This document shows, in pieces, positions 19,401 to 28,700 of a stretch of DNA of 64,000 nt. The notes beneath the pieces are model-generated. The model had not been told where the DNA came from, searched no databases, and saw only the letters and a list, made by a program, of their open reading frames with translations. The first letter of the stretch is position 1. Every line of letters begins with the position of its first letter. The DNA is taken from positions 372,001 through 436,000 of the forward strand of contig JAIUOC010000001.1 of NCBI GenBank assembly GCA_020161265.1, in the 5' to 3' direction. The stretch comes from Chloroflexota bacterium. GTDB taxonomy: Bacteria; Chloroflexota; Chloroflexia; Chloroflexales; Herpetosiphonaceae. A program made the translations under genes and the position numbers.

Positions 19401-21208
19401 ATCACATAGGCTGGGTTTTCTGTTGAGCAGACAACACTGGGTAGCGTTGTGGGATAATCAGCCACAGGCTGATCAAGCAGATAGCACTGTTCAGCTTGCA
19501 CCAGATCACGCAAATGGCTCTGTGTTACGATATGGCGAATCGCTGCATCGGCCTGCACAAAGGCCAAACGTTCGCGAGGGTAGGTCGGGTCGAGTGGCAC
19601 ATAAGCCGCGCCAGCCTTGAGAATCGCCAAAATACCCACGACCAATTCGAGCGAACGTTCAACGCACAAGCCAACCAAACTGCCAACTGTCACACCTTGG
19701 GCGATCAAGCCATGGGCAACTTGGTTGCTCCGTTGATCAAGCTCGGCGTAGCTCAGCCAAGTATCTTCAAAACTCAGCGCCTTGGAATTGGGATGGGCCT
19801 GCACTTGTTGGGCAAACCATTCATGCAAACAGAGCGGTGGCGCATAATCTGGCGCTTGCCAATTGCCCCATGCCTGCAAATTTGCCCGCTGGTTTGGCGT
19901 AACCAAGCTTAATTCATCAATACGCTGCGCGGTGGTCAAACTCAGCAAAAGTTGCTGTAATTGAGCCAGCAACAATTCAGCACTAGCTTGATCGTAGCGA
20001 TCGTGATCGATGCTCAAGCTCAAACGCAATTGCTCGCCAGGCACAACAATCAAGGTAATTGGATAATTGGTATGTTCGGCGAGGCTCAGTTGCTCAATCT
20101 GCAAGCCTGCTTGGCTGGCATCGGTGGCTTGCAATGGATAATTTTCGAAAACGACGATGCTCTCAAATAAGCTTGCGCCATGGGCTAGCTCGCTCCAGCG
20201 CTGAATATCAACCAAAGCACTAGCGCTATGTTGCTGCAATTCGCCATAGGCAGCTTGCAGGGTTTGCAGCCATGTTTGCGGTGATTGGCTCGGCTCAAAT
20301 TTAGCCCGAATTGGCAGGGTATTGATGCACAAGCCAATCAATTGTTCACTTTGGTAGATTTCGGCAGGGCGTTCAGCAAAGGTCGCGCCAAACACCACAT
20401 CATTGGTTTGGCTATGTTGAGCCAAAAGATAGGCCCAAGCTGCCTGCACACATGTATTCAAGGTCACTTGGCTTTGGCGTGCCCAGCTTTGCAATTGGCT
20501 GGTTTCAGCAATGCTTAGCTCGTGGTGATATTCAGCGAAATGCTGGCTCGTGCTGCGTTGGCTTGAACGCTGTAATGGCAACGGCGTTGGATAGCTGAAA
20601 TCTGCCAAATAGCCACGCCAAAACTGCTCAGCTTGCGCTTGATCGTACTGTTGCAGCCAATCGATATAGGCACGATAGGCTGGGGCAGGCGCTTGATTGA
20701 GGGTTGTGCCTCGCCGCAAAGCTGCATAGTGGTGCAACACTTCTTCAAATAACAAGGCCACCGACCAACCATCAAGCAAAAGATGATGAAACGTCCAAAC
20801 CCAATGCCATTGATCATCGGCTAGTTGCACCACAACCCAACGCTGCAAGGGTGCTTGATCGAGCGCAAACGGCTGTTGGCGATCATTCTCTAGTAATATG
20901 TCAAGTTCATAGACCTGTTGGGCAGGGCCATAATTCCGCCAATCGAGTACTTGAAACGGTAATTCGACCGCTTCATAGACCACTTGCAACGGTTTTTCGA
21001 GTTCTTCCCAGAAAAACCCACTGCGCAAAATCGTATGTCGAGCCACAACCATGTGCCATGCTTGGCGAAAACAATCTAGCTCAAGCTGGCCACGCAAACG
21101 CGATTGCACCTGTTCGAGGTACATTCCAGCAGTTGGGCTAGCGATGGTGTGAAACAGCATGCCCTGCTGCATTGGCGATAATTCGTAAATATCCTGAATA
21201 TTATCCAC
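13418..21208 (-). CDS. NRPS C-A(Thr)-T-E-C-A(Ser)-T (line B)
   Basis: A bimodular synthetase of 2596 residues starting at a GTG, with an AGGGG-type ribosome-binding site inside the end of the previous gene. The first C domain follows an upstream E domain and has HHLLLDG near 141. The first A domain (YTSGSTG near 603) gives code DFWNIGMVH plus Lys, the standard Thr code. T has LGGDSI near 1012 and the E domain HHLVIDGVSW near 1196. The second C domain has HHHLLLDG near 1666. The second A domain (near 2131) gives DVWHFSLVD plus Lys, matching the Ser code of EntF. The final T has LGGHSL near 2513. The tail is rich in Gln and Arg and ends NLDEE, possibly a docking element for the PKS. Expected units are D-Thr (or D-allo-Thr) then L-Ser, handed to the KS. 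It is separated from the previous gene by 2 nt and abuts the PKS gene. Confidence 0.96.
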   Translation of the reverse strand: MDNIQDIYELSPMQQGMLFHTIASPTAGMYLEQVQSRLRGQLELDCFRQAWHMVVARHTILRSGFFWEELEKPLQVVYEAVELPFQVLDWRNYGPAQQVYELDILLENDRQQPFALDQAPLQRWVVVQLADDQWHWVWTFHHLLLDGWSVALLFEEVLHHYAALRRGTTLNQAPAPAYRAYIDWLQQYDQAQAEQFWRGYLADFSYPTPLPLQRSSQRSTSQHFAEYHHELSIAETSQLQSWARQSQVTLNTCVQAAWAYLLAQHSQTNDVVFGATFAERPAEIYQSEQLIGLCINTLPIRAKFEPSQSPQTWLQTLQAAYGELQQHSASALVDIQRWSELAHGASLFESIVVFENYPLQATDASQAGLQIEQLSLAEHTNYPITLIVVPGEQLRLSLSIDHDRYDQASAELLLAQLQQLLLSLTTAQRIDELSLVTPNQRANLQAWGNWQAPDYAPPLCLHEWFAQQVQAHPNSKALSFEDTWLSYAELDQRSNQVAHGLIAQGVTVGSLVGLCVERSLELVVGILAILKAGAAYVPLDPTYPRERLAFVQADAAIRHIVTQSHLRDLVQAEQCYLLDQPVADYPTTLPSVVCSTENPAYVIYTSGSTGKPKGVVVSHANVARLMLATNAWYQFNQHDVWTLFHSYAFDFSVWELWGALLYGGHLVVVPYWVSRNPEAFHQLLQQQHVTVLNQTPSAFYQLIQADSLAEQRLALRTVIFGGEALDLAQLAPWFARYGDQQPQLVNMYGITETTVHVTYRPIRLADLQADLGSVIGCPIPDLALAVLDSQGRQVGVGVAGELYVGGAGVARGYLERPELNAQRFIQADASTPDLPSNSRWYRSGDLVRYWPNGELEYLGRIDLQVKIRGFRIELGEIEAALSQHAAVQSAAVIVREDRPGHKRLVGYLIAKTQMRSVGAQTDPSLDLAAINQQLHERLPEYMWPSALIELASFPLTSNGKLDRQALPAPEAEQATPTSSTPLQSPLEQQLADLWSVALGQTIASREANFFSLGGDSIIAMQVVSRARAAGLNLSPRQLFQHQTIAELALMLEQQASILALEQPSYQLEGEIAWTPIGHWLRELRPSNPQHFNQSLMLVVAPDLAPAAIQSALDRLVSLHPILRVRWQFEPQQRQWYGDSRSINVAVQHCADDSNNWPTMLGHICQRMQQHLHLEHGPSFAATLVRTPTQARLILVAHHLVIDGVSWRIVLEDLAMALNGAAAIPSTTPWSVWANRLQAEASNPQYLADLSFWQQQIANIIPVPLDHVPNSGQNLTRDAVFVHTTLDQATTQALLLDCQQAVQVNINDLLLTALTQTLAGWAEQRHWVIDLESHGRFSPEPSDDLSRSVGWFTSLYPVALDLPADPAPLAALKAIKEQLRAVPAGGQSFGILRYLNSATAPHLQPTQAIPLVFNYLGQLDQSVSMPPLLGIAPESTGADVAASTPRGHLLNVASYIRDGQLQFDWEYNQTWHQQQTIERLASACVAALKALIGACRQQLRLSLTPSDVALAKLDQPTLDQLLARYHGQNLTPVDVYPLAPLQVGMLYHSLLNPQSSVYLEQVEWTVNGPLDLVSLQIAWQQVQQRHAVLRTAFCTEGLPQPLQIVLEHVDTPWRVLDWQAIAPDEQAELLAALRQADRTQPFKLNQAPLLRWTWIKLAEQRYHCLWTHHHLLLDGWSIANVLAELFGLYGHVDQAQPLQLAPAVAYRDYIAWATSYDQAQAQQFWRNYLADLTEPTPLPAPHAAPQATSGYHEYSLQLTPSQTQALQQWARQQHVTLNTLVQAAWAVLLGRYNALDDVLFGATVAGRPTDIAGMEHLVGLCINSLPVRVKLDSQQPIVAWLQALQAQQSQCNDFAATPLTAIQQASQIPASQQLFETLLVFENYPIAASVEQAVSDLAIVDARTTEQTNLPLTLLVLPDAALTLKLSYDQAVYSATRIAQVARHLAHVLQQLPLATTVGELSVLDTAEQAQLLNEWNNTAQIWDSSELLVDVLAQQVQRTPNAPALSDEHYHYSYAELDQRVTQLAASLQAHGMQVDDRVGVLMERSAQLVIALLAIVKAGAAYVPFDPAYPTERVLAMLADAAPRVLITDTPNLDQATIPVLLFDQAWQPNHSLSFNPPIIHPLNAAYMIYTSGSTGKPKGVINSHQAIVNRLLWMQQRYQLTAADVVLQKTPYSFDVSVWEFFWPLMTGAKLVVARPAGHLDRRYLAETIQAQKVTTIHFVPSMLSLFLEESQAANCTSLRQVFCSGEALSAETSARFCQTLNADLHNLYGPTEAAVDVSAWHYQPNAEPSVPIGRPIANTQLYILDARMQLVPVGVAGELLIGGLNLARGYAERPDLTAERFIPHPYASQAGARLYRTGDLARWRDDGAIEYLGRNDFQIKVRGIRVELGEIEHQLSQHPAIAQIVVHHHAGQLVAYWVARPDQAVPEETALRSWLRARLPEAMIPAHWLQLAELPLSSNGKLNRKALPIPQFGAETPQRPPQNALEQTIAAIWSAVLERPINQVERPFFDLGGHSLALIQVHSRLETALNRSIELMLLFEHPTIAALAVALSQQPSDLASTAEDQAQQRSQRQQSQAQRRQRRQQVQLNLDEE

Positions 21209-21210
21209 CG

Positions 21211-24200
21211 CTATTGCCCCTTTGCTTTCAAACGTGCCAACAATCGATCGAGATCGTTGGCCTTGACGCGAGCCGCTGGAAAATCCGAGGGAGCCAAGCT
21301 AGCAGTCGTCATTGGTACTTGCAACACCTCGGCTAAGGCTTGTTGATACTGCTCGGCCAAGTGTTCAACGGCTGCCCGTGCTGCCTGATGACATTCCCAA
21401 TCGAGGACCAAACAGCCATTAGCGCTATAACAATTAAGCTCTAAGGCATGGCTGCGTTGGTTGTTAGCAGCCAAGGTTTGGCTGGCAAACTCCAAATTCA
21501 GCCCTTGCAATGGCGCTAAAGTTTGCTGGTTATCAAGCTGACCAAGGTAGTTGAAGGCAATTGCTGGGGCGTGAGTTGGCACAAGGCTAGCGCGAATCGC
21601 TGGATCAGCGTGCAGATAGCGCAACATGCCATAGCCCGCTCCGGCTTGTGGTACTGCTCGCAAGCTTTCTTTGATCTGCTTAATCCATTGGTTTGGCTCA
21701 GTAGTAGTCGGAAAATCCAAGCGCACAGGGTATAAACTGGTGAACCAGCCCAAGCTCCGGCTGAAATCATGCTCAGGGTCAAGCGATTCGCGGCCATGGC
21801 TTTCAACATCAATGACCAACTGTTGTAGATTTGACCAACGCTGGAAGGCCAAGGCCAAACCAGTGATCAACAACTCAGCCACGCTGGCACGGCTACGCTC
21901 AGGTGCCTGATGCAACAGTTGCTCGGTCAATTCAGGCTTCAGCTTGGTTTGAAAGCGCTGTGCTTCGCCAACCAAACCCGCCTGAGCAAGCTGAGAAATT
22001 GGGGTGATGGCTTCAATCGTCGAGCGCCAATAGGCGAGTTGACTCAACAATTGCGGGGTTTGCGCTTGCTGCACCAGGTATTCGGCCCACTCACTAAATG
22101 GCGTGGTTGCTGCTGGCACAGCCTGTTGGTTGAGCAACAAGGCCAAATCTTCGAGCACAATTCGCCACGAAACCCCGTCGATAATGCTATGGTGCGCCAC
22201 CAACAGCAATTGATCGTGGTCGATGCCACGCCACAACGCTGCCCGTAACAACGGCGCTTGAGCCAAATTGAACGAAGTTTGTAGTTCGGCATCACAGACT
22301 TGTTGCTGTCTCAATGTTGGTTGCTGTAATTCGCGCAATGGCACGTTGGCGGCTGGCGCATAGCGTTGTTGCCAAGTTGCATTGTAGGCAAAGACCAAGC
22401 GCAAACTTGGATGCAAACACACTAATTGATCAAGTGCTGCCTGAATTTGTTCGGTTGCTAATCCCGTTTGCAACTTGACCACAATACTTTGGTTGACATG
22501 GGCGGGATTGGCTAGTTGGCGCTCAAATAGCCAATGTTGCATTGGGCTAAGCGGCACAACACCCTGCAAACTCAAGGGATCAAGCGCGGGCTTAGCTTGG
22601 GTTTGCTGGCGAATCGCTTGGGCCAAGCTGGCAATCGTTTGGTTTTGGAACAACAAGCGTGGGGTTAGAATCAGGTCATGCTGCCGTGCAATCCCGACTA
22701 CCTGCATCACCAAAATCGAATCGCCGCCAAGGCTAAAGAAGTTGGCATTGCGATCAACGGCCTTCAGCCCTAAGACTCGCTGCCAAATTGCCATCAATTG
22801 AGCTTCATGCTGATCGAGTGGGGTAGTTTGAGCCGAATCAAGCACAGTTTGGTTGATCTCAGGCGCGGGCAACGCTTGGCGATCAACTTTGCTATTGGGG
22901 GTTAATGGCAGGCTATCGAGCCAGATCACCACGCTTGGCAGCATATAATGGGGCAATTGTTGGGCAACATGATTCAAAACAACCGACGTATCCTGATTGG
23001 CGGTTGGTGCGGCGACCACATAGGCTACCAGTCGCTTATGCCCAGGCCGATCCTCGCGAATCATGGCCACCGCCGCATTCACCGTTGGGTAGCTCGCCAG
23101 CGTAGCTTCGATCTCGCCAAGCTCAATCCGAAAGCCATGTAATTTGACTTGCTGATCGATCCGCCCAAGGTATTCGAGATTGCCATCGGGCAGATAGCGC
23201 ACCAAATCGCCTGAACGATACAAGCGTTCAAACGCTGGCTGAGGCTGTTGGCAACGGGCAAGTTCTGCCTGCACCCCAGCCAATTGTTCCAGCCGCACAA
23301 AGCGCTCGGCGGTCAATTCAGGCCGCCCATGGTAGCCGCGACCAACACCCAAGCCCGCAATATACAACTCGCCAGGCACGCCAATTGGCACTGGCAAACC
23401 AGCCGGATCAAGCACATACAACTGAGTATTGGCGATCGGGCGGCCAATCGGCACGGCAGCCCATTCGCTTGGCACAGCTTGGGCTTGATAAATCACACAG
23501 CCAACCACCGTCTCGGTTGGGCCATACTCATTGATCAAGCGCAGGTTGGGAGCGTTGGTTTGCCAAAAGGCCACATGTTGCTGCAACAAGGCCTCGCCGC
23601 CAATCACAAAGGCCTTGCTTGAGCCAATTTGGTCGGGTGCAACCAGCTGACTAAGCGCTTCCATATGCGCTGGGGTGATTTTGAGCACACTATAATCTTC
23701 GCAGCTCAGGCGTTGCGCCAAGACTTCTAGCTCATCCTGCTCAGGCAGCAAATCGATGGTTTTGCCCGTACAGAGCGGCCCCCACAATGCCGTAATTGTG
23801 GCATCGAAGGCCAACGACGAGGCCAGCGGCGCACCAATACCCTGCTCAAACGGATAATAATGAATCGCCCAGTGCAGATAATTCACAACCCCTTGATGCT
23901 GAATCAGCACACCTTTGGGCTTGCCAGTCGAGCCAGAGGTATAAATCACATACGCCAATTGCTGCGGGTCGAAATCAACCAGCGGAGCAGTGGTTGGTAA
24001 GCTAGCTAGCGTTTCAGCTTCGGCTAAAACATCGAGTGTTTCAGCCGAGCTAATGAGGGTTGGCAGTGTCTGATGGCTGGCTTGTACAATCAAACTCGCC
24101 GCCGAATCGGCCACCAAATAGTGCAAGCGTTCAGCAGGATAGGCCGGATCAAGCGGCAAGTAGGCAGCGCCAGCCTTCAAAATTGCCAGCAAACTGATGA

Positions 24201-25797
24201 TCATTTCTGGGCAGCGCGTCGCATAAACCCCAACGATTGAGGCTTGGTTAACCCCACGTTGCAGCAGTAAATGGGCTAATTGATTGGCGCGTTGATCAAG
24301 CTCTGTATAGCAGATTATTTGGTTATTCCAACGAATCGCTGGAGCATTGGGTGTACGCAGAACTTGCTGCTCAACCAAATGCTGCAAGCCACGTTGGTCG
24401 GGGAACTGCTGCTGAGTTTGGTTCCAATCGACCAAAAGCTGTTGGCATTCGGCAGTGCTCAAGATGCTGATTTGGGCCAGTGGTTGGGTTGGCTGAGCCA
24501 AGGCGTGGCCTAGCAAACGCAAGAAATGGTCGCGCAAGCGCTCAATCGTGGCTGGCTCGAACAAATCGCGGTTATATTCCAAGCGCCCAACTAGCCCTGC
24601 TGGAGTTTCCTCAATAAATAACGTTAGGTCAAATTTGGCATAACCCAAATCCAGCGGCAGCTGTTTGATTGTCAGGTTGGCGATGCTCAGTTGCTGGCTC
24701 GGCACATTTTGGTAGGCCAACATCACCTGAAAAATTGGCGTATGGCTCAAATTACGCTCAAGCTGTAACTGCTGCACCACCTGCTCAAACGGCACATCTT
24801 GGTTGGCATAGACCGCCAAACTTTGCTCGCGCACCTGCTCAACCAAGCTCAGCAAATCGAGGCTGGGGCTCAGTTGCACCTTGAAAACCACTGTATTGAC
24901 GAAAAAGCCAATCAACGGTTGGGCTTCGGCGGTGGTACGGTTGGCAATCGGCGAGCCAATTAGCACCTGATCTTGGCGGCTATAACGGCTCAACAAACTG
25001 GCAAACACCGCCAAGGCCAGCATAAACGGCGTAGTTTGGGTTTGCTGGGCGAGGTTGCGCAATTGGTTAGTTAATTGATTGGGAATCGCAAAACTCAGCG
25101 TGCTCCCCGCAAAACTCTGCTGCGCAGGCCGAGGGTGATCAGTTGCTAACTCCAAACGCTTGGGAGCATCGGCCAATTGCTGTTGCCAAAAATCCAATTG
25201 TTGCTGCTGGCGTGGGCTAGCCAACCATTCACGCTGCCACTCGCTATAATCGGCGTATTGCAAAGCCAAGGGCGCAAGCTGCGGATGAAAGCCCGCGCAA
25301 TAGGCCTCATAGCTGCTCACCAACTCCTGAATAAAGAGTTCCATCGACCAGCCATCAGCAATAATGTGGTGCAACACGACCGTCATCAAACAATGCTCAG
25401 GGGCAAGTTGAAACAATTCAAGCCGCACCAACGGGCCTTGGCTCAAATCAAACGGCAGCAAACAACTGGCTTTGGCCTGTTCAAGCGCCACAAACCAGCG
25501 TTGCTCAGGCTCAAGCGTCTGCAAATCGTGCACAACCGGGGTGAGCGTCAACTCACTGCTGATCAATTGCATCGGCGTTTGATCGACCATGCCAAAAGTT
25601 GTACGCAACGTCTCATGGCGCACAATAATCTGGTTAATGCTCTGCTGCAACGCCACCAGATCAAGCGGCCCTTGAATTTCCAGCAAACTGGCGATGTGAT
25701 ACAAGGCGCTATTCGGCTGAAGTTGCTCCAAAAACCAAAGCCGCTGCTGGGCAAACGACATCGGGAAGGCAAACACCTCACGTTCATTCATAGTCAT
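21211..25797 (-). CDS. NRPS C-A(Asn-like)-T-E (line B)
   Basis: A single-module synthetase of 1528 residues. The C domain (HHIIADG near 142) is of the ordinary L-donor kind. The A domain (YTSGSTG near 614) reads DATKVGEVG plus Lys, differing only at the second position from the Asn code DLTKVGEVGK. Its A10 motif is NSKVDR instead of NGKVDR, but the catalytic Lys is kept. T has LGGDSI near 1024 and is followed by an E domain with HHSIIDGVSW near 1198, so the expected unit is D-Asn. A short C-terminal stretch ends the protein and no thioesterase is present. The ATG overlaps the upstream stop codon (ATGA at 25794-25797); a second in-frame ATG two codons later is also possible. Asn is the best guess, and Asp cannot be excluded. 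Confidence 0.95.
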   Translation of the reverse strand: MTMNEREVFAFPMSFAQQRLWFLEQLQPNSALYHIASLLEIQGPLDLVALQQSINQIIVRHETLRTTFGMVDQTPMQLISSELTLTPVVHDLQTLEPEQRWFVALEQAKASCLLPFDLSQGPLVRLELFQLAPEHCLMTVVLHHIIADGWSMELFIQELVSSYEAYCAGFHPQLAPLALQYADYSEWQREWLASPRQQQQLDFWQQQLADAPKRLELATDHPRPAQQSFAGSTLSFAIPNQLTNQLRNLAQQTQTTPFMLALAVFASLLSRYSRQDQVLIGSPIANRTTAEAQPLIGFFVNTVVFKVQLSPSLDLLSLVEQVREQSLAVYANQDVPFEQVVQQLQLERNLSHTPIFQVMLAYQNVPSQQLSIANLTIKQLPLDLGYAKFDLTLFIEETPAGLVGRLEYNRDLFEPATIERLRDHFLRLLGHALAQPTQPLAQISILSTAECQQLLVDWNQTQQQFPDQRGLQHLVEQQVLRTPNAPAIRWNNQIICYTELDQRANQLAHLLLQRGVNQASIVGVYATRCPEMIISLLAILKAGAAYLPLDPAYPAERLHYLVADSAASLIVQASHQTLPTLISSAETLDVLAEAETLASLPTTAPLVDFDPQQLAYVIYTSGSTGKPKGVLIQHQGVVNYLHWAIHYYPFEQGIGAPLASSLAFDATITALWGPLCTGKTIDLLPEQDELEVLAQRLSCEDYSVLKITPAHMEALSQLVAPDQIGSSKAFVIGGEALLQQHVAFWQTNAPNLRLINEYGPTETVVGCVIYQAQAVPSEWAAVPIGRPIANTQLYVLDPAGLPVPIGVPGELYIAGLGVGRGYHGRPELTAERFVRLEQLAGVQAELARCQQPQPAFERLYRSGDLVRYLPDGNLEYLGRIDQQVKLHGFRIELGEIEATLASYPTVNAAVAMIREDRPGHKRLVAYVVAAPTANQDTSVVLNHVAQQLPHYMLPSVVIWLDSLPLTPNSKVDRQALPAPEINQTVLDSAQTTPLDQHEAQLMAIWQRVLGLKAVDRNANFFSLGGDSILVMQVVGIARQHDLILTPRLLFQNQTIASLAQAIRQQTQAKPALDPLSLQGVVPLSPMQHWLFERQLANPAHVNQSIVVKLQTGLATEQIQAALDQLVCLHPSLRLVFAYNATWQQRYAPAANVPLRELQQPTLRQQQVCDAELQTSFNLAQAPLLRAALWRGIDHDQLLLVAHHSIIDGVSWRIVLEDLALLLNQQAVPAATTPFSEWAEYLVQQAQTPQLLSQLAYWRSTIEAITPISQLAQAGLVGEAQRFQTKLKPELTEQLLHQAPERSRASVAELLITGLALAFQRWSNLQQLVIDVESHGRESLDPEHDFSRSLGWFTSLYPVRLDFPTTTEPNQWIKQIKESLRAVPQAGAGYGMLRYLHADPAIRASLVPTHAPAIAFNYLGQLDNQQTLAPLQGLNLEFASQTLAANNQRSHALELNCYSANGCLVLDWECHQAARAAVEHLAEQYQQALAEVLQVPMTTASLAPSDFPAARVKANDLDRLLARLKAKGQ

Positions 25798-28700
25798 GCT
25801 GCACCTCCATCGTTGGTTTCGGCAATTTGGCCAAAGCCAGCCGCATTGAGGTTGACCCGTTGGCGCTGACGTTTAAGCGCGGTTGGTTTCGCAATCTCGC
25901 TCGGCTCGGTTTGGGCAGCGGCAACTCGCAAGGCCAATTCGCCAACCGTTGGGGCTTCAAACAATGTGCGCAAGGGCAAATCGGCATGGCATTCGCTGCG
26001 AATCAGGCCAATCAGTTGGGTTCCAGTCAGCGAATGGCCGCCCAATTCAAAGAAGCTTTGATCAACGCCAACTTGGCTGAGATTGAGCACTTGCTCAAAC
26101 AGGCTGGCAAGTTGTTGCTCTAGCGGGTTGCGCGGAGCCAGATAGCTTGTCGTTTGGATCGGCGCTTCGAGTGCTGCCAAAGCCCGACGATCAACTTTGC
26201 CATTGGGAGTCAAGGGCAATTGCTCCAACAACACAAAGGCTTCGGGCTGCATATAGTCGGGCAAGGCTTGGCGCAAATGCTGGCGGAATTGCTGGGTCAG
26301 CGATTGGCTCTCTTGGAGTGGGTTATTGGCATAGGCCGACCAAGCTTTGCGCGGGCTGGTGAGTCGTTGAATTTGCTGCGGCAACCCAGCATCCGTCAGC
26401 TTGGCAGTGGCATAAAACAACACATCGTAGCAACCAAGCTCACCGCTTTGAGCCAAGCTAACGCTGATTCGATAGCGCCCATTCAGATGCAGGCTATACC
26501 AATCTTCGGGGTCGATGCCTTGCAAGGCCAATGGTTGCAGCGCTTGTTTCAGCTCGCCAGCAGCTGTTGGTTGCTCGGGTGCATGCAGTGCTTGCCACAA
26601 ACCACAGGCCTCGCTTAGCCGACTATTCGGCACGTTGGCGATGCCTAGCGCATCGGGCTGGCTTTGCTCAAGCACCTGGCGCACGAGACTCAAACTCAAG
26701 CCATCGGTCTGCCAATCAAACCAATGTGGTTGCAGATCAAGGCTTGGGCGTTGCACATGCAGCACCACATCGTAGCGAAAACGGGTCAATTCGTTGTGAA
26801 TGCGCCCACGTTTCAGCACCAGTTCGACATGGCTGATTTGTGGGTATTGCTGCTGCAATGCATAGAAAAAGCTTGGGTCGATTACCAACTCTTGATCGCG
26901 CAAATGTTGCTGCTGGGCCAATTGGGCAATTTGCTCAACCGCCAATTCGTCGGGCGCTTGAAACAACTGAATTGAGGCATGCAGCAATGGGTTGAGGCTC
27001 AAATTGCGAATATCGCCAAGATAGATTCGCCCGCCTGCCACCAAGGCCTCAAGCCCAGCCGCCAAAACTTGCACCAAATAGTCGATGCTAGGAAAATATT
27101 GAGCCACCGAGTTGATCACAATCGTATCAACGCTGTGGGGAGCAATGCTGCTAAAGTCGTGGGCCGGAAACTGAGCCAAGCTCACATGCGGCCAATTATG
27201 AATTTGTTGATCAAGCCGCTGTTGAACGTAAGCCAAGACCTCGGTGGCAATATCGTGGCCGCGATAACTCAAGCAATAGGGAGCCAGCGGCAACAGCAAC
27301 ATACCAGTGCCACAACCAAGCTCCAAAATGCGGCTCGGCTGTTGGGCCAAAATATTGCGCACCGTGACCCAACTCCATTCGTGCATGGCCTCTGCGGAGA
27401 AGGGCTGGCGGGTGTAGCTATCGTTCCAACCAATCGTGTTGATCGTGCCATGATCACCAGCACTCAGTTGATCATAGGTATCCGCCCAAACGCTATTCCA
27501 TTGCTCCAAGCGAGCGCTGGTTGCTTGTTCCGCAGGCTGATCAGCGGCCTTCGAGACGACGTAGGCAATTAGGCGCAATTGACCTTGAGCATTCGGGGTT
27601 GCCGTCACAATGCTTTGATGCACCGCTTGATGCTGTGCCAAAGCTGCTTCAATTTCGCCCAGCTCGATGCGGAAGCCACGCACTTTGACTTGATGATCGA
27701 TTCGCCCCAAATATTCAATCGTGCCATCGCTGCGGTAGCGAGCCAAATCGCCAGTGCGATACCAACGCCCACCAGCCACAAATGGGTCAGCCGCAAACAC
27801 CGCTTGGGTGCGTTCAGGATCATTCAGGTAGCCGCGACCAACGCCCACGCCACCAACATAGAGTTCGCCAATCACCCCAATTGGCACTGGTTGCAGTAAC
27901 CCATCGAGAATATACAAGCGTGTGTTGATCACCGGACGGCCAATTGGCATATGCACCACATGCGCTGCAGGAGCTTCTCGCACCACATAATGAGTCACAT
28001 CATCGGAACATTCGGTTGGGCCATAGGCATTCATCAAGGGAATCGTGGGATACCACGTGAACCAATCACGGCAGGCAGCAGGTGGCAAGGCCTCGCCCGT
28101 CAGCAAGAGCCAACGCAATTGCGCAAAACGGGGTAAATCGTTGGCCCGATTGGGGAAAATCGTGAGCCACGCGCCCAACAACGAGGGCACAATTTCCAAA
28201 ATTGTGGTTACTTGCTGCTCGGCATAGCTCAACAGCACCTCAGGATCACGGGCAATACTATCAGGGTAGATTTGGGTTTCTGCGCCAACCAACAGCGCCA
28301 CCAACATCTGCCAAACTGAAATATCAAAGCTTTGGCGAGCATTTTGTGCCACTCGATCAGCCACAGTCAGCTGTAAATCGACAATCTTGGCATATAGGTG
28401 ATTGACCATGCCCCGTTGTTCGATCATGGCTCCTTTGGGCAAGCCAGTTGAGCCAGAGGTATAAATCACATAGGCCAAATCGCTGGCATTAGCTTGAATC
28501 GTCGGTGCTTCGCTCGATAATTCAGGGTTGAAGGCTTGCTCCAACAAGACGATGATTGGCCGTTGGTCGCTGGGCAAAATGCTGAGGGCTGCGGCCAAGG
28601 TTGCTTGCCAAGCCTCGCCAACCAACACCAAACGACTTTGGCTTTGTTGCAACACCTGGGCCAAACGCCGTGGTGGGTGCTCCAAATCGAGTGGCAGGTA